Shown here one piece after another: positions 8,385 through 16,870 of a DNA stretch of 64,000 nt (its first letter is position 1; the number at the start of each line of letters is the position of its first letter). The notes under the pieces were generated by a model that was given only the letters and a program-made list of their open reading frames with translations, did no database searches and was not told the origin of the DNA. Source of the stretch: Pseudomonas putida (GTDB taxonomy: Bacteria; Pseudomonadota; Gammaproteobacteria; Pseudomonadales; Pseudomonadaceae). The stretch covers positions 3,215,501-3,279,500 of the forward strand of contig NZ_CP018846.1 in the NCBI RefSeq assembly GCF_002025705.1, in the 5' to 3' direction. The position numbers were made by a program, and so were the translations under genes.

Positions 8385-9794
8385 ATGGACCGGGCTTTTT
8401 TCAATGAGATGTACGAAGCGAACGGCAGTTGCCGCCCGCATTACCAGGAATTCGCCCGCTGGTTGGCCAATACCCCGCTGGAGCTGCTGGAGCAACGTCG
8501 GCGCGAAGCCGACCTGCTGTTTCACCGAGCCGGCATCACCTTTACGTTGTACGGCGACAAGCAGGACACCGAGCGCCTGATCCCCTTCGACATCATCCCG
8601 CGCAGCATTCGCGCCAGCGAATGGCGCATGGTCGAACGTGGCTGTATCCAGCGGGTGCAGGCGCTTAACCTGTTCCTGCAGGACATCTACCACGACCAGC
8701 GCATCCTCAAGGCCGGCATCATCCCGCCAGAGCAAGTGCTGGCCAACGAGGGCTACCAGATCGCCATGCAGGGCCTGGACCTGCACCGTGGGCTGTACGC
8801 CCATATCGCCGGCGTCGACCTGGTGCGCGATGGCGATGGCAGCTACTTCGTGCTGGAAGACAACCTGCGCACCCCCAGCGGTGTCAGCTACATGCTCGAA
8901 GACCGCAAGATGATGATGCGGCTGTTCCCCGAGCTGTTCGCCGCCCAGCGTATCGCCCCTATCGACCACTACCCCAACCTGCTGCTGGACACGCTCAAGA
9001 GCGCCAGCCCGCTGGACAACCCGACCGCGGTACTGCTCACCCCGGGGCGCTTCAACAGCGCCTATTTCGAACATGCCTTCCTGGCGCGGGAAATGGGCAT
9101 CGAACTGGTCGAGGGCGCCGACCTGTTCATCCGTGACGAGCATGTGTACATGCGCACCACCGCCGGGCCGCAACAGGTAGACGTGATCTACCGCCGGCTG
9201 GACGACGACTACCTCGACCCGCTGTCGTTCAACCCCGACTCGATGCTGGGCGTACCGGGGCTGATCTCGGTGTACCGTGCCGGCAACGTGGTGCTGGCCA
9301 ACGCAGTGGGCACCGGGGTGGCCGACGACAAGTCGATCTACCCCTATGTCGACGACATGATCCGCTTCTACCTGAGCGAAGAGCCGGTCCTCAACAACGT
9401 CCCCACCTGGCAATGCCGCCGGCCTGCGGAGCTGTCCCATGTGCTGGCCCACTTGCCCGAGCTGGTGGTCAAGGAGACCCAGGGCTCCGGTGGCTACGGC
9501 ATGTTGGTCGGGCCGGCGTCGACCAGCGCGCAGATCGAGGATTTCCGCGCCCGCATCAAGGCCCGCCCGCATGCCTACATCGCCCAACCCACGCTATGCC
9601 TGTCCACCTGCCCGACCTTCGTCGACAGCGGCATCGCCCCGCGCCACATCGACCTGCGCCCGTTCGTGCTGTCAGGCAGTGAAACCCGCCTGGTGCCCGG
9701 TGGCCTGACCCGTGTGGCGCTGCAGGAAGGCTCGCTGGTGGTCAACTCGTCGCAAGGCGGCGGTACCAAGGACACCTGGGTGGTGGAGGACTGA
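8385..9794 (+). CDS. circularly permuted ATP-grasp protein (DUF404/DUF407)
   Basis: A 469-residue circularly permuted ATP-grasp protein. The N-terminal half carries ITFTLYGDKQDTERLIPFDIIPR. The centre has FVLEDNLRTPSGVSYM, and the C-terminal half has VVKETQGSGGYGMLVG, the ATP-binding glycine-rich turn. The family was predicted by comparative genomics to ligate amino groups to carboxylates, together with alpha-E, transglutaminase-like and Anbu proteins, all of which follow here. ATG at 8385 has an AAGGAG site; the frame upstream to 8328 has none. It is the first gene of a four-gene operon with the next start only 3 bases away. The product is unknown. Confidence 0.9.
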   Translation: MDRAFFNEMYEANGSCRPHYQEFARWLANTPLELLEQRRREADLLFHRAGITFTLYGDKQDTERLIPFDIIPRSIRASEWRMVERGCIQRVQALNLFLQDIYHDQRILKAGIIPPEQVLANEGYQIAMQGLDLHRGLYAHIAGVDLVRDGDGSYFVLEDNLRTPSGVSYMLEDRKMMMRLFPELFAAQRIAPIDHYPNLLLDTLKSASPLDNPTAVLLTPGRFNSAYFEHAFLAREMGIELVEGADLFIRDEHVYMRTTAGPQQVDVIYRRLDDDYLDPLSFNPDSMLGVPGLISVYRAGNVVLANAVGTGVADDKSIYPYVDDMIRFYLSEEPVLNNVPTWQCRRPAELSHVLAHLPELVVKETQGSGGYGMLVGPASTSAQIEDFRARIKARPHAYIAQPTLCLSTCPTFVDSGIAPRHIDLRPFVLSGSETRLVPGGLTRVALQEGSLVVNSSQGGGTKDTWVVED

Positions 9795-9797
9795 ACC

Positions 9798-10748
9798 ATG
9801 CTTTCAAGAACCGCTTCCGACCTGTACTGGATGTCGCGCTACCTGGAGCGTGCAGAAAACCTCGCGCGCATGCTCGAGGTCAGTTATTCGCTGTCGCTGA
9901 TGCCCCAGGCCGGGCGCAGCGACGGCCATGCCGAGCTGGCCATGTCGCTGCTGGCCTCCGGAACGCTGGACGACTACCGCCGCCGGCACACCACGCTCGA
10001 TACCGAACGCATGCTGCACTTCTTCGCCCTCGACGCGACCAACCCGAGCAGCATCTATTGCTGCCTGCAGGCAGCCAGGACCAATGCCCATGCGGTGCGT
10101 GGCCGCATCACCGCCGACATGTGGGAGAACATCAACGCCACCTGGATCGAGATGCGCAACATCGCCAGCAACGGCCTGGGCCGGTACGGCATCAGCCAGT
10201 TCTGCGACTGGGTCAAGGAACGCTCGCACCTGTTCCGCGGGGCGACCTCGGGCACCATCATGCGTAACGATGCCTACAGCTTCATCCGCCTGGGGACCTT
10301 CCTTGAACGGGCGGACAACACCCTGCGCCTGCTCGATGCACGCTATGAAATGTTTGGCGAAGCCTCCGAAGAAGTCAGCGACGACTCTGCCCGCGGCTAT
10401 TACCAGTGGAGCGCCTTGCTGCGCGCGCTGACCTCGTACGAAGCCTTCAACGAACTCTATCGCGCCGCGCCCAGTGCCCGGCCGGTATCCGAGCTGCTGT
10501 TGCTGCGGGTGGACGTGCCGCGCTCGCTGCATGCCTGCATCGAGGAGCTGGACCAGATCCTGGCCAGCCTGCCGGGCAGCACCGGCCGCGCTGCCCAGCG
10601 CATGGCCGCCGAACTCAATGCACGCCTGCGCTACACCGCAGTCGACGAAATCCTCGAAGCAGGCCTGCACCCATGGCTGACCGACTTCCTCGGGCGCATC
10701 AACCAACTGGGCCAGGCGGTCCATCACTCCTACCTGGAGGTCGTATGA
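9798..10748 (+). CDS. alpha-E domain protein (DUF403)
   Basis: A 316-residue, mostly alpha-helical protein beginning MLSRTASDLYWMSRYLERAE, the hallmark of the alpha-E (DUF403) family. It contains several Glu-rich helices (SFIRLGTFLERADNTLRLLD). The biochemical role is not established. It almost always occurs fused to or beside the permuted ATP-grasp protein and a transglutaminase, so a shared complex in peptide-bond formation or hydrolysis is inferred. It starts 3 bases after the ATP-grasp stop and ends overlapping the transglutaminase start by 4 bases (ATGA), which indicates translational coupling. Confidence 0.92.
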   Translation: MLSRTASDLYWMSRYLERAENLARMLEVSYSLSLMPQAGRSDGHAELAMSLLASGTLDDYRRRHTTLDTERMLHFFALDATNPSSIYCCLQAARTNAHAVRGRITADMWENINATWIEMRNIASNGLGRYGISQFCDWVKERSHLFRGATSGTIMRNDAYSFIRLGTFLERADNTLRLLDARYEMFGEASEEVSDDSARGYYQWSALLRALTSYEAFNELYRAAPSARPVSELLLLRVDVPRSLHACIEELDQILASLPGSTGRAAQRMAAELNARLRYTAVDEILEAGLHPWLTDFLGRINQLGQAVHHSYLEVV

Positions 10749-11524
10749 AACTGTCCATTCGCCACGACACCACCTACAGCTACGCCAGCGACGTCTGCAA
10801 CAGCATCCAGTTCCTGCGCCTGACACCACGCAGCAGCGAACGCCAGCGCATCCATGAATGGCACCTGGACCTGCCCAGCAAGGTGAAGGGCCAGATCGAC
10901 CCGTATGGCAACATCCTGCATGTACTGACCCTGGACAAACCCCATGGCCACCTGGCACTGACCGCCAGCGGCCAGGTGGAGATCGACCCGGCACACGAAC
11001 AGGAGGCCGGTGAACAATCACCGCTGCCGTTCCTGCGCGGCAGCCACCTGACCCAGGCCGACGACACACTCAAGGCCTTTGCCAGCCGCCACTGCGGTGC
11101 CCACCGCGACCGCGCGGCACTGATCGGGCTGATGCAAGGCCTGGCCGAACACATGCCGTACCGCCCGGGCAGCACCTCGGTGGGCACCACCGCCATCGAA
11201 GCGTTCAACGGCGCTGCCGGGGTCTGCCAGGACCACACCCACGCCTTCCTCGCCTGTGCACGCAGCCTGGGCATACCGGCGCGTTACGTCTCCGGTTACC
11301 TGTGCACCGAGGACGAGCAGCACCTGGCCAGCCACGCCTGGGCCGAAGCCTGGGTCGACGACGCCTGGTACAGCTTTGACATCACCAACCGCCTCACCCG
11401 GCCAGAGCGCCACCTGAAGCTGGCCGTGGGCCTGGACTACCTCGATGCCTGCCCGGTCAGGGGCGTGCGCCGGGGTGGCGGCGCCGAGTCGATGCAGGCC
11501 AGCGTCCATGTGCACCGCCAGTGA
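10745..11524 (+). CDS. transglutaminase-like cysteine protease family protein
   Basis: A 259-residue bacterial transglutaminase-like protein with N-terminal beta region and C-terminal papain-like core. The catalytic triad is visible: C161 in AGVCQDHTHAFLACARSLG, H197 in ASHAWAEAWVD and D212 in WYSFDITN. No signal peptide, so cytoplasmic. In this operon type it is thought to cleave or transfer the peptide linkage made by the ATP-grasp enzyme. The real start is the ATG at 10745 in the ATGA overlap with the alpha-E gene; the longer frame upstream is antisense-like noise. Its stop is 41 bases before the Anbu gene. Confidence 0.92.
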   Translation: MKLSIRHDTTYSYASDVCNSIQFLRLTPRSSERQRIHEWHLDLPSKVKGQIDPYGNILHVLTLDKPHGHLALTASGQVEIDPAHEQEAGEQSPLPFLRGSHLTQADDTLKAFASRHCGAHRDRAALIGLMQGLAEHMPYRPGSTSVGTTAIEAFNGAAGVCQDHTHAFLACARSLGIPARYVSGYLCTEDEQHLASHAWAEAWVDDAWYSFDITNRLTRPERHLKLAVGLDYLDACPVRGVRRGGGAESMQASVHVHRQ

Positions 11525-11565
11525 CCGGCGCTGCATCCGTTCACAGCGATAACAAGGGAACCCGC

Positions 11566-12288
11566 ATGACTTACTGTGTCGCCATGCACCTGGCGGACGG
11601 GCTGGTCTTCATCAGCGACTCACGCACCAATGCCGGTATCGACCAGATCTCGACCTTTGCCAAGTTGTTCGTGTTCAGCCTGCCGGGCGAGCGCCTGATC
11701 GTCCTGCAGACTGCCGGCAACCTGGCGACCTCGCAGTCGGTGGTGAACCTGCTCCAGCAACGTACCCAGGGCCCTGGCCCGCACCTGCTGAACGTTGCCA
11801 CGCTGTACGACGCCACGGTGCTGGTCGCCGACACCCTGCGCGAGGTGGTCAGCCGCGACCGCAGCAAGCTGACCGCCGGCATCGACCTGAGCTGTTCGTT
11901 CATCGTCGGCGGCCAGATTGCTGGCGGGCCCATGGCCATCTTCAACGTCTACGCGCAGGGCAACTTCTTCCAGGCCACCGCAGATACCCCATTCCTGCAA
12001 CTGGGCGAAAGCAAGTACGGCCGGCCGATTCTCGACCGCAACCTGAGCTACCACACGCCCCTGGACGAAGCGCTGCGCTGCGGCCTGATCTCCTTCGACT
12101 CGACCATTCGCAGCAACCTGTCGGTGGGCATGCCGCTGGACCTGCTGGTGTACCGCAAGAACAGCCTGGAGGCGCACGCGCGCCAACGCATCAGCAGTGA
12201 CGATGCCTACTACCAACAGATTCGCAGGCAATGGAGCGATGGCCTGAAAAGGCTGCTGGCCGAACTGCCAGCGCCCCCTTACGGTTGA
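11566..12288 (+). CDS. Anbu proteasome-type peptidase
   Basis: A 240-residue proteasome-fold protein (Anbu). Removal of Met would expose Thr1 of TYCVAMHLADGL. Asp17 in ISDSRTNAG and a lysine at position 32 (FAKLF) complete the Ntn-hydrolase set found in proteasome beta subunits. Anbu forms open helical or ring-like assemblies in other bacteria, and no protein substrate is generally agreed. It closes the operon of ATP-grasp, alpha-E and transglutaminase. Ribosome site AAGGGA precedes the ATG at 11566; the frame upstream to 11521 overlaps the previous gene only by chance. Confidence 0.92.
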   Translation: MTYCVAMHLADGLVFISDSRTNAGIDQISTFAKLFVFSLPGERLIVLQTAGNLATSQSVVNLLQQRTQGPGPHLLNVATLYDATVLVADTLREVVSRDRSKLTAGIDLSCSFIVGGQIAGGPMAIFNVYAQGNFFQATADTPFLQLGESKYGRPILDRNLSYHTPLDEALRCGLISFDSTIRSNLSVGMPLDLLVYRKNSLEAHARQRISSDDAYYQQIRRQWSDGLKRLLAELPAPPYG

Positions 12289-12316
12289 AGGCCTGATGAA
12301 TGCCGAGTGATAAAAC

Positions 12317-12340
12317 TGTACAGAAATTTTCTTCTGTATA
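12317..12340. promoter_or_regulatory. LitR/PplR-type operator, site 1
   Basis: TGTACA, 12 bases, TGTATA. This fits T(G/A)TACA-N12-TGTA(C/T)A, the motif I recall for the P. putida LitR-class light-responsive repressor PplR1. It lies 63-86 bases before the NTF2-like start. Confidence 0.75.
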
Positions 12341-12368
12341 GCTTTATCCGGATACCTGCACTATACCT

Positions 12369-12392
12369 TGTACATCAGCCCAATTTTGTACA
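12369..12392. promoter_or_regulatory. LitR/PplR-type operator, site 2
   Basis: TGTACA, 12 bases, TGTACA: a full match to the same motif, starting 52 bases after site 1 and ending 10 bases before the ATG at 12403. Two correctly spaced copies in front of one operon make chance unlikely. A repressor bound here would overlap the transcription start or ribosome site. Confidence 0.8.
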
Positions 12393-12402
12393 GGTATTGT
12401 GC

Positions 12403-12825
12403 ATGTCCACCTACCTGCAGCACTTCACCGAACGCTTTGCCACGCTAGGTGCACACAATCTCGACCTGCTGGGCGACTTGTACAGCGAGGATGTCACCTT
12501 TCGCGACCCGCTCCATCAGATCAGCGGGCTCACAGCCTTGCGTGGCTATTTCGCGCAGCTGTATGCCAACGTTGCCGAGGTTCGCTACACCTTCGAGGGC
12601 CTTGATGAGCCACAGCCCGGCCACGGCTACATCCGCTGGACCCTGCACTACCGCCACCCACGCCTGGCGGGCGGGCAGCCGATCAGTCTGCAAGGCTGCA
12701 GCCATCTGCGCTGGCGCGGTCGGGTTCACTTTCATCAGGACTACTTCGACGCCGGCGCCTTGCTGTATGAGCATGTTCCCGTCATGGGCCGGGCGGTTCG
12801 CTGGCTCAAGAGCAGGCTGGCATGA
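12403..12825 (+). CDS. nuclear transport factor 2 (SnoaL-like) family protein
   Basis: A 140-residue cone-shaped NTF2-like protein. The LYSEDVTFRDPLHQISG segment (residues 21-40) is the family signature around the small-ligand pocket, and HQDYFDAGALLYEHVP is near the end. Such proteins serve as isomerases, hydratases or ligand-binding partners. Here it is the first gene of a tightly overlapping six-gene operon that includes a cyclopropane-type lipid methyltransferase. The frame reaches back to 12307 through the two operators, but ATG at 12403 gives the standard start MSTYLQHFTERF. Its stop overlaps the SDR start by 4 bases. Confidence 0.85.
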   Translation: MSTYLQHFTERFATLGAHNLDLLGDLYSEDVTFRDPLHQISGLTALRGYFAQLYANVAEVRYTFEGLDEPQPGHGYIRWTLHYRHPRLAGGQPISLQGCSHLRWRGRVHFHQDYFDAGALLYEHVPVMGRAVRWLKSRLA

Positions 12826-13574
12826 GCCGCTGCTGGCTGACCGGTGCCAGCAGCGGCATTGGTGCAGTACTGGCGCTGCGCCTGCTGGAGCAAGGCCACC
12901 AGGTAGCGCTTGGGGCGCGCCGGGCAGACAGCCTGGCGGAGCTGGCCGCACGCTTTGCCGGCCAGGTCCTGCTGGCGGTCGGCGATGTCGACCAACCTGA
13001 GCAGGTGGCACGCATCGCCGCGCAGATCGAACAGGCCTGGGGCTCGCTGGACCTGGTAATCCTGAATGCCGGCACCTGCGAGTACCTGGAGCCGGGGCAG
13101 TTCGACCCGGCCCTGGTCGAACGGGTGGTCCGCACCAACCTGATCGGCACCAGCCATTGCCTGGCCGCTGCCCTGCCCTTGTTGCGCCGTGGCCAACGCC
13201 CGCACCTGGTGGTGATGGGCAGCTCGGTCAGCTGGCTGGCGCTGCCACGGGCCGGTGCCTACGGCGCGTCCAAGGCAGCGCTGCGCTACCTGGTCGAGTC
13301 GCTGCGCCTGGACCTTGCCCGCGAAGGCATCGATGTCACCCTGGTCAGCCCCGGCTTCGTCGATACCCCGCTGACGCGCCGCAACGACTTCCCCATGCCA
13401 CAGCTATGGAGCGCCGAGCGCGCGGCCGGGTACATTGCTGCGCGCCTGCCACACCGCCCACTGGAGATCACCTTCCCCGCCACCTTCACCCTGTTGCTGC
13501 GCCTGCTCGGCGCACTGCCGGCACGCTGGCGCCTGAAGCTGGGCCAGCGCCTGGCGCGCCAACCCCAGGGCTGA
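12822..13574 (+). CDS. short-chain dehydrogenase/reductase
   Basis: A 250-residue SDR. It has the cofactor motif TGASSGIG (residues 7-14), LNAG near residue 84, and the catalytic YGASK motif (Tyr near 147). An Ala-Arg-Arg segment after strand 2 (GARRAD) suggests NADP(H). The C-terminus (RLPHRPLEITFPATFTLLLRLL) is amphipathic and could touch membrane, as in some lipid-modifying SDRs. It starts within the ATGA overlap with the NTF2-like gene and is followed 3 bases later by the flavoprotein. Function within the light-associated lipid operon is not established. Confidence 0.88.
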   Translation: MSRCWLTGASSGIGAVLALRLLEQGHQVALGARRADSLAELAARFAGQVLLAVGDVDQPEQVARIAAQIEQAWGSLDLVILNAGTCEYLEPGQFDPALVERVVRTNLIGTSHCLAAALPLLRRGQRPHLVVMGSSVSWLALPRAGAYGASKAALRYLVESLRLDLAREGIDVTLVSPGFVDTPLTRRNDFPMPQLWSAERAAGYIAARLPHRPLEITFPATFTLLLRLLGALPARWRLKLGQRLARQPQG

Positions 13575-13577
13575 GCC

Positions 13578-14825
13578 ATGCACATCGCCATCATCGGCAG
13601 CGGCATCGCCGGCCTCACCTGCGCCCACCTGCTGTCCCGCCGGCATACCGTCACGTTGTTCGAAGCGGCGGACCGGGTCGGTGGGCATACCCATACCGTC
13701 GATGTGCACTGGCGCGGCCAGCACTATGCGGTGGACACCGGTTTCATCGTCTTCAACAACTGGACCTACCCGCACTTCATCCGCCTGCTGGAACACCTGG
13801 GCGTCGCCTCGCGGATCACCGAGATGAGCTTTTCGGTGCACGACCCGCGTACGGGCTTCGAGTACAACGGGCACAACCTGCGCAGCCTGTTTGCCCAGCG
13901 CCGCAACCTGCTGTCGCCAGGCTTCTGGGGCATGCTGGGCGATGTGCTGCGCTTCAACCGCCAGGCGCCGGCCGACCTCGACCAACAGCGTATCGATGGC
14001 GCGACCACTCTGGGCAATTACCTGCGCGACAACCGCTACGGCCAACGCTTCATCGACCATTACATCGTGCCCATGGGTTCGGCCATCTGGTCGATGTCAC
14101 GGGCCGACATGCTGCAGTTTCCGCTGCAGTTCTTCGTGCGCTTCTGCCGCAACCATGGCCTGCTGTCGGTCAACCAGCGCCCGCAATGGCGGGTGATCGA
14201 GGGCGGTTCACGCAGCTACCTGGCGCCGCTGTGCCGGCCCTTTGCCGAACGCATCCGCTTGAGCTGCCCGGTGCAACGGGTCAGCCGCGACGACGAAGGC
14301 GTGAACGTGGCCTGGGCAGGCGGCAGCGAACGCTTCGACAAGGTGGTGTTCGCCTGCCACAGCGACCAGGCCCTGGCGCTGCTGGAAGCCCCCAGCGAGC
14401 ACGAACAGGCAATCCTCGGCGCCATCCACTACACCAGCAACGACGTGGTGCTGCACACCGACACCCGCCTGCTACCTCAGCGGCGCAGGGCCTGGGCCAG
14501 CTGGAACTACCGCCTGGGCAGCAGCGAACAGGCACCCGCTGCCGTTACCTACGACATGAACATCCTGCAAGGCATCGAGGCGCCGGTCACCTTTTGCGTC
14601 AGCCTCAATCAGACCGCACTGGTGGACCCCACGCAAATACTCGCCCGCTTCGAGTACGCGCACCCGCAGTACAGCCTTGCCGCCGTGGCCGCCCAGGCCC
14701 GTCAGGCCGAACTGCAGGGCCCGCTGCACAGCTACTACTGCGGCGCCTACTGGGCCAACGGCTTCCACGAAGACGGCGTGCTCAGCGCGCTGACCGTCGC
14801 CAGCCACTTTGGAGAACAGCTGTGA
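13578..14825 (+). CDS. FAD/NAD(P)-binding amine-oxidase-fold oxidoreductase
   Basis: A 415-residue flavoprotein beginning MHIAIIGSGIAGLTCAHLLS with the R-V-G-G-H motif near residue 35, typical of flavin amine oxidase/desaturase-fold proteins. It is related to proteins encoded beside cyclopropane-synthase-like genes in photo-oxidative-stress regulons, such as those controlled by sigma-E/ChrR in Rhodobacter. A homologue there takes part in unusual fatty-acid synthesis; that link is from memory and only suggestive. A lipid acyl-chain oxidation or desaturation role is inferred. The stop codon overlaps the GTG start of the DUF1365 gene (GTGA). Confidence 0.85.
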   Translation: MHIAIIGSGIAGLTCAHLLSRRHTVTLFEAADRVGGHTHTVDVHWRGQHYAVDTGFIVFNNWTYPHFIRLLEHLGVASRITEMSFSVHDPRTGFEYNGHNLRSLFAQRRNLLSPGFWGMLGDVLRFNRQAPADLDQQRIDGATTLGNYLRDNRYGQRFIDHYIVPMGSAIWSMSRADMLQFPLQFFVRFCRNHGLLSVNQRPQWRVIEGGSRSYLAPLCRPFAERIRLSCPVQRVSRDDEGVNVAWAGGSERFDKVVFACHSDQALALLEAPSEHEQAILGAIHYTSNDVVLHTDTRLLPQRRRAWASWNYRLGSSEQAPAAVTYDMNILQGIEAPVTFCVSLNQTALVDPTQILARFEYAHPQYSLAAVAAQARQAELQGPLHSYYCGAYWANGFHEDGVLSALTVASHFGEQL

Positions 14826-15634
14826 ACAGCAGCCTGTGCCACGGCTGGCTCAGCCACCGGCGCCTGACGCCTGGGCACCACGCGTTTCGCTACCGCGTCG
14901 GCATGTGCTACCTGGACCTCGACGAGCTGCCGCGCCTGCTGGGCCTGTCCCGCTGGCTTGGGCGCTCGCGCCTGGCGCCGTTGTGCTGGCGCGAAAGCGA
15001 CTACCTGCCCGCATTGACTCGCCAGGGCATGCCCCTGGTCGAGGCCGCGCGCCTGCTGGTTGGCCAGGCCACCGGGCAGGTGCCCGAAGGTGCCATTCAC
15101 CTGCTGACGCAACCACGCTGCTGGGGGCTGTCGTTCAACCCGGTCAGCGTCTACTTCTGCCACGACCGCCAAGGGCAGGTGGCGGCCGTGCTGCTGGAGG
15201 TGCGCAATACCCCCTGGCGCGAGCGCTTTCACTACGTGCTGCCGGTGCAAGGCAACCTGGCCCAGCCATTTGCCGTGGCCAAGGCCTTCCACGTCTCGCC
15301 GTTCATGCCGATGGACATGGACTACCGGCTGCGCTTCGCCCTCGATGCGCAACGTGTACGCGTGCACATGGAAAACTGGCGCGCCGGGCGCAAGGTGTTC
15401 GACGCCGACCTCGCCCTGCAACGCCAGCCGCTCGATCGCGCCAACTTGCAACGCCACATCCTGGCCTTCCCATGGATGAGCCTGCGCACCGTCACCGGCA
15501 TCTACTGGCAAGCCCTGCGCCTGCTGCTCAAACGCACCCCCCTATACGACCACATCGCCAGCCAGCACGACCTGGCGCCAGGCCAAGCCATCCGCGAGGA
15601 GCCCGACCATGTCCGAACCGACCTTGAGCGTTAG
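14822..15634 (+). CDS. DUF1365 domain protein
   Basis: A 270-residue protein starting at GTG 14822 (NSSLCHGWLSHRRLTP), in a GTGA overlap with the flavoprotein and with GGAG just upstream. The family signature FNPVSVYFCHD lies near residue 105, followed by EVRNTPWRERFHYVLP and KAFHVSPFMPMDMDYRLR. DUF1365 has no assigned reaction but is almost always encoded with an FAD amine-oxidase-fold protein and a cyclopropane-type methyltransferase, as here. A much longer open frame back to 13157 is antisense-like read-through and was rejected. It overlaps the next gene by 26 bases. Confidence 0.88.
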   Translation: MNSSLCHGWLSHRRLTPGHHAFRYRVGMCYLDLDELPRLLGLSRWLGRSRLAPLCWRESDYLPALTRQGMPLVEAARLLVGQATGQVPEGAIHLLTQPRCWGLSFNPVSVYFCHDRQGQVAAVLLEVRNTPWRERFHYVLPVQGNLAQPFAVAKAFHVSPFMPMDMDYRLRFALDAQRVRVHMENWRAGRKVFDADLALQRQPLDRANLQRHILAFPWMSLRTVTGIYWQALRLLLKRTPLYDHIASQHDLAPGQAIREEPDHVRTDLER

Positions 15635-16868
15635 CAAATCGGCCAGCATCGCTCCGCTGCTCGGCGGCCTGGCCAGGCATGCGGTACTGGCGCAGCTGCG
15701 CCAGTTGAGCCACGGCCATCTGCGCCTGATCAGCCAGGACCGGCAATGGACCTTCGGCGACGTCGCCAGCCCGCTGTACGCCGAGGTGGAGATCCTTGAC
15801 GATGCCGCCTGGGGCCTGGTGGCCGGCAATGGCTCGATCGGCGCCGGCGAAGGCTATATCCATGGCTACTGGCGCAGCCCGGACCTGGCCGCGGTGACCC
15901 GGCTGTTCGTCGCCAACCTCGACGTGCTGGACGCCATGGAGGGCGGCCTGGCCCGCCTGGCGCGCCCGGCCCTGCGCCTGCTGCACCGCTTCAACCACAA
16001 CAGCCGACGCGGTGCGCGGCGCAACATCCTGGCCCACTACGACCTGGGCAATGCCCTGTTCGAACGGCTGCTCGATCCGACCATGATGTATTCCGCTGCG
16101 CGCTTCGACAGCGCCGAGCAAAGCCTGGAGCAGGCTCAGGCAAACAAGCTCCGGCTTATCTGCGAGAAGCTCGAACTCAAGCCCGACGATCACCTGCTGG
16201 AAATCGGCAGCGGCTGGGGTAGCCTGGCCATCCATGCCGCCGTGCAGCATGGCTGCCGGGTCACCACCACCACCCTCTCCGCCGCGCAGCACGCCCACAC
16301 CTTGCAGCGGGTCAAGGCGCTGGGCCTGGAACGGCATGTCACCGTACTGCACGAGGACTACCGCGACCTGCGTGGGCGCTTCGACAAGCTGGTGTCCATC
16401 GAAATGATCGAGGCCGTCGGCCACCGTTACCTGCCCACCTACTTCCGTCAGTGCGCCTCGCTGCTCAAGGACGATGGCCTGATGCTGCTGCAGGCCATCA
16501 CCATTCGCGACCAGCGCTATGCTCTGGCCCGGCGCTCGGTGGACTTCATCCAGCGCTACATTTTCCCCGGCGGCGCGCTGCCCTCGCTGAGCGTGCTGCT
16601 CGACACCGCCAGCCGCCAGACGGCGCTGAACCTGGTGCACCTTGAGGACTTCGGCCAGGACTATGCGCGCACCCTGCGCCATTGGCGCGACAACCTGCTC
16701 CACTCGCGCACGGAGCTGGCCAGGCTCGGTTACGACGATGCCTTCCAGCGCCTGTGGGAGTTCTACCTGTGCTATTGCCAGGGCGGCTTCGAGGAACGGA
16801 CCATCGGCGTGGCACAGATGCTGTGGGCCGGGCCCAAGGCACGACGGGCGCCGCTGCCGGGCGCCTGA
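15609..16868 (+). CDS. cyclopropane-fatty-acyl-phospholipid synthase family methyltransferase
   Basis: A 419-residue SAM-dependent lipid methyltransferase. The N-terminal region has AGNGSIGAGEGYIHGYW, then NILAHYDLGNALFERLLDPTMMYS (near residue 138). The SAM motif LLEIGSGWGSLAIHA is near residue 197, and VSIEMIEAVGHRY binds bicarbonate/substrate in the family. These enzymes add a methylene or methyl group to unsaturated acyl chains of membrane phospholipids. This operon-encoded paralogue is distinct from the stationary-phase Cfa and is probably induced with the other light-associated genes. It overlaps DUF1365 and is followed 2 bases later by DUF2878. Confidence 0.9.
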   Translation: MSEPTLSVSKSASIAPLLGGLARHAVLAQLRQLSHGHLRLISQDRQWTFGDVASPLYAEVEILDDAAWGLVAGNGSIGAGEGYIHGYWRSPDLAAVTRLFVANLDVLDAMEGGLARLARPALRLLHRFNHNSRRGARRNILAHYDLGNALFERLLDPTMMYSAARFDSAEQSLEQAQANKLRLICEKLELKPDDHLLEIGSGWGSLAIHAAVQHGCRVTTTTLSAAQHAHTLQRVKALGLERHVTVLHEDYRDLRGRFDKLVSIEMIEAVGHRYLPTYFRQCASLLKDDGLMLLQAITIRDQRYALARRSVDFIQRYIFPGGALPSLSVLLDTASRQTALNLVHLEDFGQDYARTLRHWRDNLLHSRTELARLGYDDAFQRLWEFYLCYCQGGFEERTIGVAQMLWAGPKARRAPLPGA

Positions 16869-16870
16869 AC

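Noticed and set aside
13157..14821. Long N-terminal extension of the DUF1365 gene
   Set aside because: It overlaps the SDR and flavoprotein genes in another frame and has shadow composition. The GTG at 14822 in a GTGA overlap with a ribosome site is the natural start.
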